DNA from: a virus
Length of the DNA stretch: 33,832 nt
Direction: 5' to 3' (one strand)
Virus record (IMG/VR): IMGVR_UViG_3300035162_002058
Location: 1-33,832 of that record
Both the position numbers and the translations under genes were made by a program. Shown here one piece after another: positions 9,596 to 18,186 of the stretch. The notes under the pieces are model-generated. The model was not told the DNA's origin and did not search any database. It saw only the letters and a list, made by a program, of their open reading frames with translations. How positions within the stretch are numbered: position 1 is the first letter of the stretch; each line of letters starts with the position of its first letter.

Positions 9596-9731
9596 TATTG
9601 TTCACCTTTCTTTTATTCCAACTCATCACTTTTGGACTGCCATTCTTAATCCAACATTTTTTGCAGAAACCGTATGGGTATATTTTATCCGTTGCGTAAC
9701 AACAACTGTTATACGCAACAGTTTTTCCCAT
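9585..9731 (-). CDS. Small zinc-finger-like protein (48 aa)
   Basis: 48 aa. The frame is open upstream to 9821, but the ATG at 9731 overlaps the preceding stop as TAATG and has GAGGTGG about 9 bases upstream, so this shorter start is preferred. Cysteines C10, C11, C23 and C26 form a CC-x11-CxxC pattern (YNSCC, YGFCKKCW), consistent with a single zinc site. The C terminus is basic. It overlaps the next gene by 11 bases. It may bind DNA or a partner protein; the function is unknown. Confidence 0.7.
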   Translation of the reverse strand: MGKTVAYNSCCYATDKIYPYGFCKKCWIKNGSPKVMSWNKRKVNNIAN

Positions 9732-10408
9732 TAACAATTCCACCTCTTTAACGATGCGCCTTTTGGAGTCAATTTGCCACCTTTGCTTGTTGCACCTTTC
9801 ATGCCACCCATCCGCGCGCAAAAAGACTTCCTACGCTTGGCTGACTTGCTTCCCGGCTTGAGCGAACTTGGTTTTTTGGTGACAGGAGGTTTGAGATTCG
9901 CGCCTGTTTTGCGTTTAGCGGCGGCTCGACCCTTCGCATTCAAGCCACCTTTCTTACTGTGCTTGTTTGGATTATAACCATGAAACGGTTTGCTTTTCTT
10001 TTTTGCTTTGAGAACACTTGTTGCTATTTCAAACGGCGAACAGCAATCACAGAACGACACGCTCTTCGCGATGTCTTCATCATTCATCATTGCTAATTCT
10101 TCTGCTGTTATTGGTTCATGCATTATGTATTCGTAGTTCATCTTCACCACCGTGGGCTTACCACCCACTCCTTGTTTTTTACTGCGCTTTCTTTTCGTAG
10201 CCGCGCGTTTTTGACCCGACGACATAGAGCCGCTGGTCTTTGGAGTCTTACTTGTAACTTTGACGGAGGGGCGACACTTTGGATACCCCTTAGAAGACTT
10301 CTTGGCTTTGCTACGCCCACATGGAGGATGCTTACCATCCTTACCTGTGCGTGATACATCAACCCACTTCTCCTTGAACCATCGGTTCAAGTTCTTCTCA
10401 ACGGTCAA
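9731..10408 (-). CDS. Basic two-module hypothetical protein (PCGR / CARMxGMK type)
   Basis: 225 aa from a TTG start (10408-10406); there is no ATG between the upstream in-frame stop and this codon, and GGTGAG lies about 12 bases before. The N-terminal module (1-48) has WFKEKWVDVSR, PCGR and YPKCRP. The C-terminal module (about 150-225) has GGLNAKGRAAAKRKTGA, KSFCARMGGMKG and a terminal LKRWNC. Both resemble small domains of unknown function that I recall from marine phage and giant-virus proteins, here joined by a Lys-rich linker and an FCDCC cluster (119-123). It is strongly basic, so nucleic-acid binding or DNA condensation is plausible but unproven. It overlaps the upstream 55-aa gene by 4 bases. 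Confidence 0.8.
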   Translation of the reverse strand: MTVEKNLNRWFKEKWVDVSRTGKDGKHPPCGRSKAKKSSKGYPKCRPSVKVTSKTPKTSGSMSSGQKRAATKRKRSKKQGVGGKPTVVKMNYEYIMHEPITAEELAMMNDEDIAKSVSFCDCCSPFEIATSVLKAKKKSKPFHGYNPNKHSKKGGLNAKGRAAAKRKTGANLKPPVTKKPSSLKPGSKSAKRRKSFCARMGGMKGATSKGGKLTPKGASLKRWNC

Positions 10409-10572
10409 CGAATCACTCTCACCATTTTTTTCATAGAGCCTTTCTGTTTATCAATCAAAGAATAGCATGGACATTTAGGAGACTTCGCGGAACAATCATT
10501 CCCTTCAATCATACATACACATGGTGTGCTTTTTGTGCCACCGCAACAGCATTTGTCTTTCTTAAGTTTCAT
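10405..10572 (-). CDS. Tiny cysteine-rich protein (55 aa)
   Basis: 55 aa: ATG at 10572, TGA ending at 10405. Nine cysteines fall in the first 40 residues (CCCGG, PCVC, NDC, KCPC), followed by a basic tail (KKMVRVIR). The ATG overlaps the stop of the upstream 65-aa gene as ATGA, and its own end overlaps the TTG start of the 225-aa gene, which supports it as a real coupled gene. It probably binds metal. No family is recognised. Confidence 0.65.
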   Translation of the reverse strand: MKLKKDKCCCGGTKSTPCVCMIEGNDCSAKSPKCPCYSLIDKQKGSMKKMVRVIR

Positions 10573-10766
10573 TTCTTCTTCGCCCCCTTCTTTTTACCTG
10601 CGCCTATTTTGCCTCGACAGACCTGCACAGCATACCCGTTCGCATACGCGCTTGGGTAAACATCGAACTTTTTCTTAGCCGCGGCTTTGCCTTTAGGACA
10701 TAATTTCTTCTCAAGATAACCGAAGGCCGCTTCTGTGCCTACACATAAATCACAATTACAAGTCAT
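10569..10766 (-). CDS. Small Lys-rich protein with YPSAYANG motif
   Basis: 65 aa. The N terminus has C3, C5 and C8 (CNCDLC), the middle has FDVYPSAYANGYAVQVCRG, and the C terminus is a GKKKGAKKK tail. The YPSAYANG signature is a small domain of unknown function I recall from marine phages and giant viruses, often beside proteins like the 225-aa neighbour. It starts 29 bases after the terminase stop and is coupled by ATGA to the 55-aa gene. The Shine-Dalgarno is weak. Confidence 0.75.
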   Translation of the reverse strand: MTCNCDLCVGTEAAFGYLEKKLCPKGKAAAKKKFDVYPSAYANGYAVQVCRGKIGAGKKKGAKKK

Positions 10767-10795
10767 CTAAAAACCCCATTCGTCGAAAGGAAAAA

Positions 10796-12214
10796 TCAAT
10801 CAATCATCCCCGCCATCATATCATCAATGTCAACCACTCGTTCGCGGAATTCAGTAGTAGCCCAATGAGCCAAAGCGAGAGCGATAGCGAAGTCATCGTG
10901 ACGACCAATGCTATCAAGCCGTCCCTTTTTACTCATACCAAACATCATCAATTCGCGCTCTAACTCACTTACTACTGTTCGCGAATTATCATCACCCCAC
11001 GGCAATCGCATTTGCTCGTTCTCAAAGCGTAACACCAACCCCATGAGAAGTGATTCACGGCGTTGGCGTGTGGAGATGAATGTTTTGATAGGGAGGTCTG
11101 TGTCTGCGCGTAGTTCAGTAGCGAACACACGCTGAAAGTTGTTTGCTTCAAGTTCAATCACATCGGGACTGAACTTCGCGTTGAGTCTTTGAATCTCCAT
11201 AATCTGTGTTCGGAAGTCCATATTCTTACGACGAACAACATGAACCAACTCAAGCAATTCGGGGTTGGTTGATGGACGGCGGAGAACAACCATAACCGTG
11301 TAGTCAGCAGACCTGTCCGACGAAATAGCAGGGTCCCAACCGATGAAGTATTGGTCATCGGGGTCACCTGTTTCGCGCTCAATCAGTTTGAGTGTATTGT
11401 CTTTTGCGGTTTGCATCACAGTCGATGGGAACAGACTTGATACATCGTCCATCGGCTCACACAGGTATTCGCGAGCGAATGCAACGGCTGGCATATCAGC
11501 CCTGCGCGCATCCAATGATTCTAAGTCCCAGCGTTCCGGCCAAAGTGCTTCGCCTTTTGTGTTGATGGCTGGGTATGTTTCAACGAGATAACCGTCGCGA
11601 CTCTCAAGTTCTGTGTAAAGGTCAGTTGGTGTGAACGGTGTTCCTACAATCATCAGTTTAGATGTGTGGTGAAGTGTTGGGACAAGAACCTCATAGAACC
11701 AACTCGCGACTCTTTGGAGTTCTGTGTCAGTTGTTCCCCACAGAATGTCGTCACATAGAATGAGGTCGGGGTGGATACCACGAATAGCACCACCAACAGA
11801 CTTCGCGCTAATGTTAGAACCGTTAGAAAAACCGAAGAATGTCTTAGACCATGAATCAGCCTTCTTCATTTTAGCGAGAAACGGCACGCTGTCAATCAAA
11901 TCATTGAGTGTCCGCATGTGGTGTATTGACTGATGAAGACTGTGCGAAATCAATACGGCTTTCGTCTTTGGGTTGAAGGCCGTCTTCCAAAGCATATAGC
12001 CGAGAAAGAGGGTTGACTTACCGTGGTCACGCGCCGCTTTTACACAGTATCGTTTGCGCTCTTCAAGATTATTATACCAGCGTTCGTGATGATGCGAGAG
12101 TTGAAATCCAAGAATCTCTTCAAAGAAGAATTTGAAATCGCGCTTCGCTACTTCAAAGTCAATTTCTTCAATCGCTTCGAGTGATAATGATGACTGCAAG
12201 CCATCACCGCACAT
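10796..12214 (-). CDS. terL: Terminase large subunit
   Basis: 472 aa. It packages DNA into the prohead: ATP-driven translocation plus headful or site cutting. The N-terminal ATPase has Walker A ARDHGKST (61-68), Walker B LILCDD (151-156) and a GTP motif around 191 (coupling motif III). The C-terminal RNase H-like nuclease has Asp294 (GWDPA), acidic residues in VIELEANN (353-360) and HDD (439-441). All expected catalytic acidic residues are present and the length is normal. The ATG at 12214 overlaps the previous gene by 11 bases and has AAGGA 5 bases upstream. It is the best family anchor in the window. Confidence 0.96.
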   Translation of the reverse strand: MCGDGLQSSLSLEAIEEIDFEVAKRDFKFFFEEILGFQLSHHHERWYNNLEERKRYCVKAARDHGKSTLFLGYMLWKTAFNPKTKAVLISHSLHQSIHHMRTLNDLIDSVPFLAKMKKADSWSKTFFGFSNGSNISAKSVGGAIRGIHPDLILCDDILWGTTDTELQRVASWFYEVLVPTLHHTSKLMIVGTPFTPTDLYTELESRDGYLVETYPAINTKGEALWPERWDLESLDARRADMPAVAFAREYLCEPMDDVSSLFPSTVMQTAKDNTLKLIERETGDPDDQYFIGWDPAISSDRSADYTVMVVLRRPSTNPELLELVHVVRRKNMDFRTQIMEIQRLNAKFSPDVIELEANNFQRVFATELRADTDLPIKTFISTRQRRESLLMGLVLRFENEQMRLPWGDDNSRTVVSELERELMMFGMSKKGRLDSIGRHDDFAIALALAHWATTEFRERVVDIDDMMAGMID

Positions 12215-13979
12215 TCAGTCCTTTCAAAACAGAATCCCAAGAGGCTTGATGCTTCTTACTACTCAAAGCCAATTGGTTTTGGTCGGTTGGTTGTCCTTCT
12301 TGTAAATCGGGCATGGTGCTAACAACCTTCTCGGCTTCGGCTTCAACACGCTCTTTTGCTTGAGAGTCGCCTTGAACCGCTTGTTCTTTGACATATTGAG
12401 GGAGCGCGCGAAGTCTTTGCATAATCGCTTGACCAATTTTATTATCTTTGATTCCCAAAGTTTGAATCATCTCTTCTGTGAGTTGCTGGTCAACATTGGA
12501 TAAATCAACTTCACTGTCCATACCCCTTTGCATTTGTCCTTTCGCTGAATTTCCACCCATCTTGTATCCAGTGCCTTGCTCATCCTCTTGCCTACCAAAC
12601 ATACTGCTGAATGCTTCTTGTCTTGGGTCCGATTCAGTCGCCGTAGCGGTCTGTTCCGGCTTTTGCGCCGGGTCCGGCGGAGTTCCTGTTTCCGGTCCAT
12701 TTGTCAAGTCCGGCATAGTGTTCTCCGGTTCGGGAACCATGTCTGCATTCGCCGCGTCCTCCGCGGCAGTTGATGGACCGGGCGGGAGTGGTGGCACTTC
12801 TCCATCTTGTTCTCCCATGTTAGAAGGCGCGTATGCCGCACCTTCTTTTTGCGCTTGATTATTACCGCGTCGCTCTTCACCGCGTCGCTTCATACCATCC
12901 ATGAACCCTTCATCTTTCTCGCCAGCAGGGAGGTCAACTTCATTACCATCCTTGTCTTGTGTCTTACCTTGATTCCTCAAACCAATCTGTTTCACTTCAT
13001 CACGCATAGCATCTTCGACTGATTGAGTCGGCTTACCTTTTTTGTTAGTATTTGGAGTGATATTGAAATCGCGAGCGAGTCCTTGACTTGTCCTTCCTTT
13101 CGCTCGGTCCATTTGGTCGTCATATCCTGCACTACCCTCAACGAATCGTCGCGATGAATTTTCATTTTCTTTATCTCCACGACGAACACCGGCTTCGAGT
13201 GCGTCTCTCCTACTGTTGCGCTCACTTGCGGCTCGCATTTGTCCAAATGATTGCTTTGCCGCGGCTGGGGCGTGTCGTAAATCGCTGATTCCGCGACCTG
13301 CCGCACCCATGAAGTTCTTCATACGCTCACCCATACCGCTGTCTTTAACGGCTTGAAGTGCGCGACCACCAGCATCCATTGTGGCTCGACCTGCTTGACC
13401 GGCCATCTCTTTTGCGCCACCGTATGCTCGACCCATAGCAGGTCCGGCTGTATTCTGTGCGAAATCTTTTGCCGCACCACCAGCGGCCATACCTGCACCG
13501 GCTATTCCACCAGCGGCGGCTTTACCTGCACCCATGATGTTCCTACCCGCTTGCATAGCGGCTCGGCCTTTGAAACCTGCACCGTATAAATCACCAACTT
13601 TAGTGCTACCGTCACGAACTGATTGACCTTGATTTGACGCATGTAAGGCTTGGTTTGCTTGTTGCACCGCTCTTCGGTTCGGTGCGACAGCAGTTCCCGC
13701 CGCTGGAACAGCAGGTCTAAATTCTTGAGAAGGCATACCGAATATCTGTGGCTGTTGTTGTTGTTGCGCCGCTTCTTTCCGAATGATGTCGGGGTGAGAG
13801 TTTTCGCGCTCCGCGACAGCCTTGATAAGAGGTTCCCAAGTGTTGTCTTGAACATCGAACATAACATAGTTCATATCGGAGAGGTTGCCGCCTTTTGCGA
13901 AAATAAATTCCATAGTCCCTGTATCGCGACCGTGTTGAATCATACTGCTATTCCATTCTATTTCCCAATTGTTAACCAT
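12204..13979 (-). CDS. Ala/Gly-rich, mostly disordered structural-type protein
   Basis: 591 aa. It opens with an ordered ~65-residue segment, then Gln-rich and Ala/Gly-rich repeats (about 120-240, GRAxxAG-type), a charged Lys/Asp/Glu middle, and a Pro/Glu-rich linker. Two copies of the TMPDL motif occur (Met422 and Met556) and an SMFGR motif (about 459-463) that is also in the LAGLIDADG protein. The C terminus looks helical (EEMIQTLGIKDNKIGQAIMQ). GGAGGCG lies 8 bases before the ATG, and the gene overlaps the one before by 8 bases. Scaffold, ejection or minor virion protein are possible; none is demonstrated. Confidence 0.88.
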   Translation of the reverse strand: MVNNWEIEWNSSMIQHGRDTGTMEFIFAKGGNLSDMNYVMFDVQDNTWEPLIKAVAERENSHPDIIRKEAAQQQQQPQIFGMPSQEFRPAVPAAGTAVAPNRRAVQQANQALHASNQGQSVRDGSTKVGDLYGAGFKGRAAMQAGRNIMGAGKAAAGGIAGAGMAAGGAAKDFAQNTAGPAMGRAYGGAKEMAGQAGRATMDAGGRALQAVKDSGMGERMKNFMGAAGRGISDLRHAPAAAKQSFGQMRAASERNSRRDALEAGVRRGDKENENSSRRFVEGSAGYDDQMDRAKGRTSQGLARDFNITPNTNKKGKPTQSVEDAMRDEVKQIGLRNQGKTQDKDGNEVDLPAGEKDEGFMDGMKRRGEERRGNNQAQKEGAAYAPSNMGEQDGEVPPLPPGPSTAAEDAANADMVPEPENTMPDLTNGPETGTPPDPAQKPEQTATATESDPRQEAFSSMFGRQEDEQGTGYKMGGNSAKGQMQRGMDSEVDLSNVDQQLTEEMIQTLGIKDNKIGQAIMQRLRALPQYVKEQAVQGDSQAKERVEAEAEKVVSTMPDLQEGQPTDQNQLALSSKKHQASWDSVLKGLNVR

Positions 13980-15744
13980 AGATTACGCCTCCACAAGACC
14001 GTTTGATAACGCGAACCACATCATGCGTAGTGCTAAAGGCTTTCGCTAAGACCGCCCAATCACCAACCGACATAGCAATCGCGCGAACATCAATACTTGA
14101 TAAGCCTACATCTTGTCCCAAAGTGCGCATGTCGTAAGAATCCATAGGGTCATATTTTGTCAATAAAGAGCCACCCGCGTCATGTAATTGCACCCGCTCC
14201 ATGATTGTCGCGATGACACCCATTGGGTCATCGTCGGACATTTGAAATGTTCTTCCCGAAGGGAATGGATTGAATTGTGACATATCTTGTTGTTGCCCCA
14301 TAGGAAGCGCGAGTTGAGGTTGTGTAGTCAAAGCAGGTGCAGGTTCACTCATTGGTCCATCTTCAAGAACTGCTTGTGTTGGTAAAACATCAGCAGGTGA
14401 ACCGCCGCTTAAGTGGTCGGGGAATTTTTCGTAAATGTGGTCCATGTTACCCGCGAACTTACCCCTCATAGGGTGTCCTTCGTCAACACTCCCAAGAGCC
14501 GCCATATCCAGTTGCCTACCACCTTCTGCGAGAGCGACTTTTTGCCATCCACCCATCACGGATTCGGGTGCTGATTGCGACATTGAGTATTTACCCGGCT
14601 CGACTCCCATCTGTTCTGCCAGTTTTAGTAAAGACATGATTTCAATAGCCGCGTGGTTTCTTCCTTTATCGCCACCTCTTATCATAGGCGCGAAGTGGTC
14701 ACGGTGATTTTTAAACATAGCATGAATATCATTGTTTGAATCGACTTGTAGTTTAGCGCGCATGTTGCTAATTACCTTACGGAGTCCTGTCGCTGAACCG
14801 TCTTTACCTCGTCCATAAAGTAATTGATTAACAGGTGCGCGAGCCATAGCCCTCGCAGTAGGTTGGTCATAGCCCATATCCTTGAGTTCATTCATTATTC
14901 TTGTTGACATTCCGCCTTCTGTTGACGGGACAAAGAAGTCGTTTGGTAATACAGAAACAATATCCATAGGTGATATTTCACCGTATGCCGCAGTTTGCGC
15001 GTGTAGGTCTTTGTAGTGATTTGGGTATTTTGTATTCGACTTGGATGTTGGGTCTTCGTCATTTGAAGTATAGCGATGAGTAACACCATCTGTGATTTGT
15101 TGAGGCTCGATGACATTTTGCTGTGCCGCGAGTTCTGTTTCAATGCCCATCTTTTCTGCTTCTTGTCGCAACTCATCGAAAATATGCAAAGCCGCGGATT
15201 CAAGGTGTTGTCCAAGTTCAGCGTGTCCTTCATTACGCGGGTGATTATTTATCAGTTTACCATCTTCCGTTCGCGTTTTTCTGTTTGCGGTTGAAACACG
15301 GCGTGGTTGATGCCCTCCATAATGATTGTTGGAGTATTCGGGGTGCAAAGTTCCATTCTCCGTGAATGGTAATTTCAATGTATGGAGGTCATCACCACTA
15401 TCGCGCTTGATGTTATTGAAACGATTCGTCGCGTTGTTGAACATTGTTTTTGCTAAACGCAGTGCCGAAGATTCACTTGTTGGTTTTCTCTTCGCACCCG
15501 ACTCGTCTTTGTATCCTTGTTTCATCATTTCGCGAGCCAAAATGCCAGCGGCAATCTCCATAGGAAACTTACCCACTAACCCCTTACCGCCCAATTCTTT
15601 GAACGGTTCTCCTGTCTTACTGTTGATGTGAAAATGAGATACCTTTTCATGGTCGGAATCTTTCGGAGGAAAAGATTGCGGATGCATTACTCCTTCGCCA
15701 TCGCGATACCATACACCCTTACCCTTGAGGATAATATCGCTCAT
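13972..15744 (-). CDS. Hypothetical structural-type protein with C-terminal HTH-like segment
   Basis: 590 aa, unrecognised. The N-terminal ~100 residues (KGKGVWYRDGEG, PMEIAAGILAREMM) look folded. The centre holds helical segments separated by His/Asn-rich polar stretches, then a Pro/Gln-rich linker around 455-490. The last ~45 residues (SSIDVRAIAMSVGDWAVLAK and the TTHDVVRVIK that follows) look like a helix-turn-helix. The start is coupled to the 3' gene order by ATGA with the preceding 419-aa gene. It belongs to the long block of virion-type proteins between the small- and large-terminase genes, an unusual place for so much sequence. Confidence 0.85.
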   Translation of the reverse strand: MSDIILKGKGVWYRDGEGVMHPQSFPPKDSDHEKVSHFHINSKTGEPFKELGGKGLVGKFPMEIAAGILAREMMKQGYKDESGAKRKPTSESSALRLAKTMFNNATNRFNNIKRDSGDDLHTLKLPFTENGTLHPEYSNNHYGGHQPRRVSTANRKTRTEDGKLINNHPRNEGHAELGQHLESAALHIFDELRQEAEKMGIETELAAQQNVIEPQQITDGVTHRYTSNDEDPTSKSNTKYPNHYKDLHAQTAAYGEISPMDIVSVLPNDFFVPSTEGGMSTRIMNELKDMGYDQPTARAMARAPVNQLLYGRGKDGSATGLRKVISNMRAKLQVDSNNDIHAMFKNHRDHFAPMIRGGDKGRNHAAIEIMSLLKLAEQMGVEPGKYSMSQSAPESVMGGWQKVALAEGGRQLDMAALGSVDEGHPMRGKFAGNMDHIYEKFPDHLSGGSPADVLPTQAVLEDGPMSEPAPALTTQPQLALPMGQQQDMSQFNPFPSGRTFQMSDDDPMGVIATIMERVQLHDAGGSLLTKYDPMDSYDMRTLGQDVGLSSIDVRAIAMSVGDWAVLAKAFSTTHDVVRVIKRSCGGVIYG

Positions 15745-17000
15745 CCCATACCACCTCGTCTTACATACAAATCATAGGGGTGAGTTCCCCACATAGTAGG
15801 GTCATCTTCGGGGTCGGTTTCAGTTGGTCCTGTTGGTGCAGATGTCATGCGCTTCGTGCCTTGATTCGGTGTAGCACCACTTGGAGCATCGTCAGCACTC
15901 GCGTCCGCTTTACGCATCAAACGACGCAATGCGTGATTGAGTTGGTCAATGAGTTGTCTGTATTCGATACGGTCGCGAGGTGACATCTTCTGTGATTTCA
16001 AGAACTCTTCGGATGCGAGAATAGCGTCCGATGAACCCAAACCACCAGCGGCCATAGCAGATGCGCCACCACCGAGAGCGATGTCCTTAGAGGCTTCTGC
16101 ACCACCCGGTGTTTTAGTTGTCCTCGGTTGACGGGTTGCTTTACTGTGTGGTTTTGAATCTCTTGAGCCGCGAGTAGCGCGTGGTATTCTCGACTGTGCC
16201 GTGATTGTTGGCATTGGTGGTGTGATGTCTTGTGTAGGAGAATCTTGACGAAGTTCTTGACGAACATCCTGTGCTAATTTTTCACGCGGACTGGTTGAGG
16301 CTCTTGCTTTCGATTTACCCGATGAATAACTCAAAAACCTCGGCCCTGTGGGTGTTGGTCTTCGCGTTCCCATCATCCCAAACGATGTGTAAGGTGCGCG
16401 AGCCGCACTCATTGTCGAAGCGATACCGGGTTGGCGAACATTCCCACCTTTCAATTGCTTTTTGTTAGCCCCTCGCCCTTTGCTTGTTTCTGTGGTCTTC
16501 TTACCTTGCTTTCTTGAACGCTTACCTTTCTTAGCGCGTCTGCGTTGTAAAGAAGTATCAATAGTAGTTGTCTTCTTAGGCTTTTCATCATCGTATTTGG
16601 GTTCATCTTTCTTTTTACGAATCATCTCAAAAGCATCGTCAATGAACGGTGCAGTGGAAAGGAGGATATTCATACCTCCACCTTTTGGATTAGCACCAGC
16701 GTTGGCTTCATTTTGGCCCACTTGACCCGACATTTGCCCCGCTTCTGCTTGTCTCTTCATGTCACTGTCTTCTTCATCTTCCTCATGCTCGTCTTGAGGA
16801 ATTTTTATCTTCATGTGTTGAAGACCTTGTAATTTCTTAGCGCGCTTATCGTTCGTTTCACGCTTCTTAGCATCGTGCTTTGCACGCTCTTCGGAGTCTT
16901 CGCGACCAACAGTTGAGTCTTCTTGTAACTCTTCTGCGCTGTATCGCGGATTGAATTTCAAACCTTTTGTTCCGCCTTCCAGTCCACCAGCAACCATCAT
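15741..17000 (-). CDS. Highly charged, mostly disordered protein
   Basis: 419 aa. It has low complexity throughout: a Lys/Arg/Glu/Asp N-terminal third (an EHEEDEEDSD run near 75), a very basic middle (RRRAKKGKRSRKQGKK, about 155-170), a Ser/Thr/Arg/Pro region, and one short likely folded helical segment (about 330-365, MSPRDRIEYRQLIDQLNHAL). A PPMPTI motif at Met263 resembles the TMPxL/I motif of other proteins here. It is coupled by ATGA on both sides. The basic centre could bind packaged DNA. No family is recognised. Confidence 0.82.
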   Translation of the reverse strand: MMVAGGLEGGTKGLKFNPRYSAEELQEDSTVGREDSEERAKHDAKKRETNDKRAKKLQGLQHMKIKIPQDEHEEDEEDSDMKRQAEAGQMSGQVGQNEANAGANPKGGGMNILLSTAPFIDDAFEMIRKKKDEPKYDDEKPKKTTTIDTSLQRRRAKKGKRSRKQGKKTTETSKGRGANKKQLKGGNVRQPGIASTMSAARAPYTSFGMMGTRRPTPTGPRFLSYSSGKSKARASTSPREKLAQDVRQELRQDSPTQDITPPMPTITAQSRIPRATRGSRDSKPHSKATRQPRTTKTPGGAEASKDIALGGGASAMAAGGLGSSDAILASEEFLKSQKMSPRDRIEYRQLIDQLNHALRRLMRKADASADDAPSGATPNQGTKRMTSAPTGPTETDPEDDPTMWGTHPYDLYVRRGGMG

Positions 17001-17665
17001 TCATCGCCTCCGACTAACTTACCGCGTAACCGCGCCCAAACTTCGGGTGACTCTTTCGCTAATTCAACCTTTAGTATGTTGATGGTCTGTGCGGTTATAT
17101 TTTCAGTCACATTACCAGCCGCGCGTTCTTGCACTCTCATGATGTCTTTGACGGTTTCCCGAACTTCTTTGTGGAGTGAAACGATGTTGCGAACATATTG
17201 AGGGTCGTTACGGTCTGCATCATCGAGAAAATGACCAAGTTCACCGTTCAGTCGCGATAAATTGTTTCGTATGTTTTGCATTTCTTGACCCGACTCGACA
17301 ATAATGATGTCTGCCGCGCCTTTTTGGACAACAGGTTTGAGGTGATGTTTGAGGTGATGATACACACTTGAGTCGGCCATCTGCATATCTTCTGCTATTT
17401 CTGCAACAGTCATCGACGCGTTGAAATATGCCAACTCTAAGTTCTCTCGCTTTGGTGTTGTGCATATTTTACACTCGCTGTTAGAACCCATGTGGTATTC
17501 ACCCATGTGGTTTCGGAAATGGCGGTCGGCACTTCCTTCTCGCCACCCCTTCTGTTTGTCTAAATCCTTTGCAACGATTAACCCAGCCTTCAACATTTCT
17601 TCAACACCGTCGCGTTCGGGGTCTTGACAGAAGTTGCAAGAGGCTCTTGTTATGCGCTCCGCCAT
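16997..17665 (-). CDS. Small-terminase-like zinc/HTH DNA-binding protein
   Basis: 222 aa from ATG 17665. The frame is open further upstream to 18016, but that extension overlaps a convincing plus-strand gene and has no family-like content, so the internal ATG is used. Two Cys clusters are seen: C10/C13 with H49/H53, and C65/C68. A helix-turn-helix follows (MTVAEIAEDMQMADSSVYHH, 85-104, then HLKHHL). The C-terminal half is long helices suited to oligomerisation. The CxIC...R...LE..L...HTH...HxxHHL pattern is typical of phage small terminase or terminase-associated DNA-recognition proteins. It would mark the packaging site for TerL. It is separated from terL by three long genes. Confidence 0.75.
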   Translation of the reverse strand: MAERITRASCNFCQDPERDGVEEMLKAGLIVAKDLDKQKGWREGSADRHFRNHMGEYHMGSNSECKICTTPKRENLELAYFNASMTVAEIAEDMQMADSSVYHHLKHHLKPVVQKGAADIIIVESGQEMQNIRNNLSRLNGELGHFLDDADRNDPQYVRNIVSLHKEVRETVKDIMRVQERAAGNVTENITAQTINILKVELAKESPEVWARLRGKLVGGDE

Positions 17666-17702
17666 AGCAAAGACCAAGTATCGGTAGCAAAAGAGTCTTT
17701 CC

Positions 17703-18041
17703 ATGCGAAAGAGGTTAAAACGCGCTCCAAAAGTAGCCGGTATCCCTATATCTATCTCGACTGCGAGAAGCCTCACGCGAGCCGCGGCTGATATTGTCAC
17801 AAACCAAAGAGTGGACTTGACAGAACGCGAACGAAGATATAACATTTGTTTGAAATGCCCCGAACGGAAACATGACCGATGTAACTTGTGTGGGTGTTTC
17901 TTGAAGACCAAAAGTATGCTCAAGAACAGTGAGTGTCCTATTGGCAAATGGTCAACCTTGTTGACCGAGGCGGCGATAAACGATACCTGTTGCGCTGAAA
18001 CAAACGAAAAGCGCACCGATGAGCCAACTCAAGTCACTTGA
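17703..18041 (+). CDS. Small zinc-binding protein of phage CGCF...CPxGKW type
   Basis: 112 aa, the only plus-strand gene in the left 28 kb. It has SLTRAAADIVTN (23-34), then C49/C52, C60/C63/C65 and C78 in the order ICLKC, CNLCGCFLKTK, ECPIGKW. This is a widespread small phage zinc protein of unknown function; the conserved part ends at Trp83. The last 29 residues are antisense to the end of the minus-strand two-helix membrane gene. It begins 37 bases from the divergent small-terminase-like gene. No clear Shine-Dalgarno precedes ATG 17703. It may be an independently expressed accessory gene. Confidence 0.8.
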   Translation: MRKRLKRAPKVAGIPISISTARSLTRAAADIVTNQRVDLTERERRYNICLKCPERKHDRCNLCGCFLKTKSMLKNSECPIGKWSTLLTEAAINDTCCAETNEKRTDEPTQVT

Positions 18042-18185
18042 ACTAAGTCTTGGACCGGAAAAAACCAAAATCATGAAACATCCGAGTGTTAGCGCGATGA
18101 GTTGCACCATAATCATATCAACAATAACTGATTTACGCAAATTAGTCATGTCACTCATAGCGTTGTAAAGACTCGTCATGTCCAT
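17952..18185 (-). CDS. Small two-helix membrane protein
   Basis: 77 aa. Two hydrophobic segments (about 25-44, MVQLIALTLGCFMILVF, and 53-70, LSWLIGALFVCFSATGIVY) are joined by a short polar loop, with a basic C-terminal end (YRRLGQQG). GGAGG lies about 9 bases before ATG 18185. The gene starts just after the stop of the preceding 195-aa gene. It is the last member of the membrane/GTPase module and overlaps the plus-strand zinc gene tail to tail by 90 bases. A holin-like or virion-membrane role is possible; nothing proves it. Confidence 0.78.
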   Translation of the reverse strand: MDMTSLYNAMSDMTNLRKSVIVDMIMVQLIALTLGCFMILVFSGPRLSSSDLSWLIGALFVCFSATGIVYRRLGQQG

Positions 18186-18186
18186 T

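Noticed and set aside
12478-12858. 126-codon plus-strand frame opposite the 591-aa gene
   Set aside because: Ser/Cys/Gly-rich antisense of a Pro/Glu/Gly-rich coding segment, with no ribosome site.
17666-18016. 117-residue N-terminal extension of the small-terminase-like protein
   Set aside because: It is antisense to a convincing plus-strand zinc-protein gene and its sequence looks like antisense translation; the internal ATG at 17665 starts right before the first CxxC.
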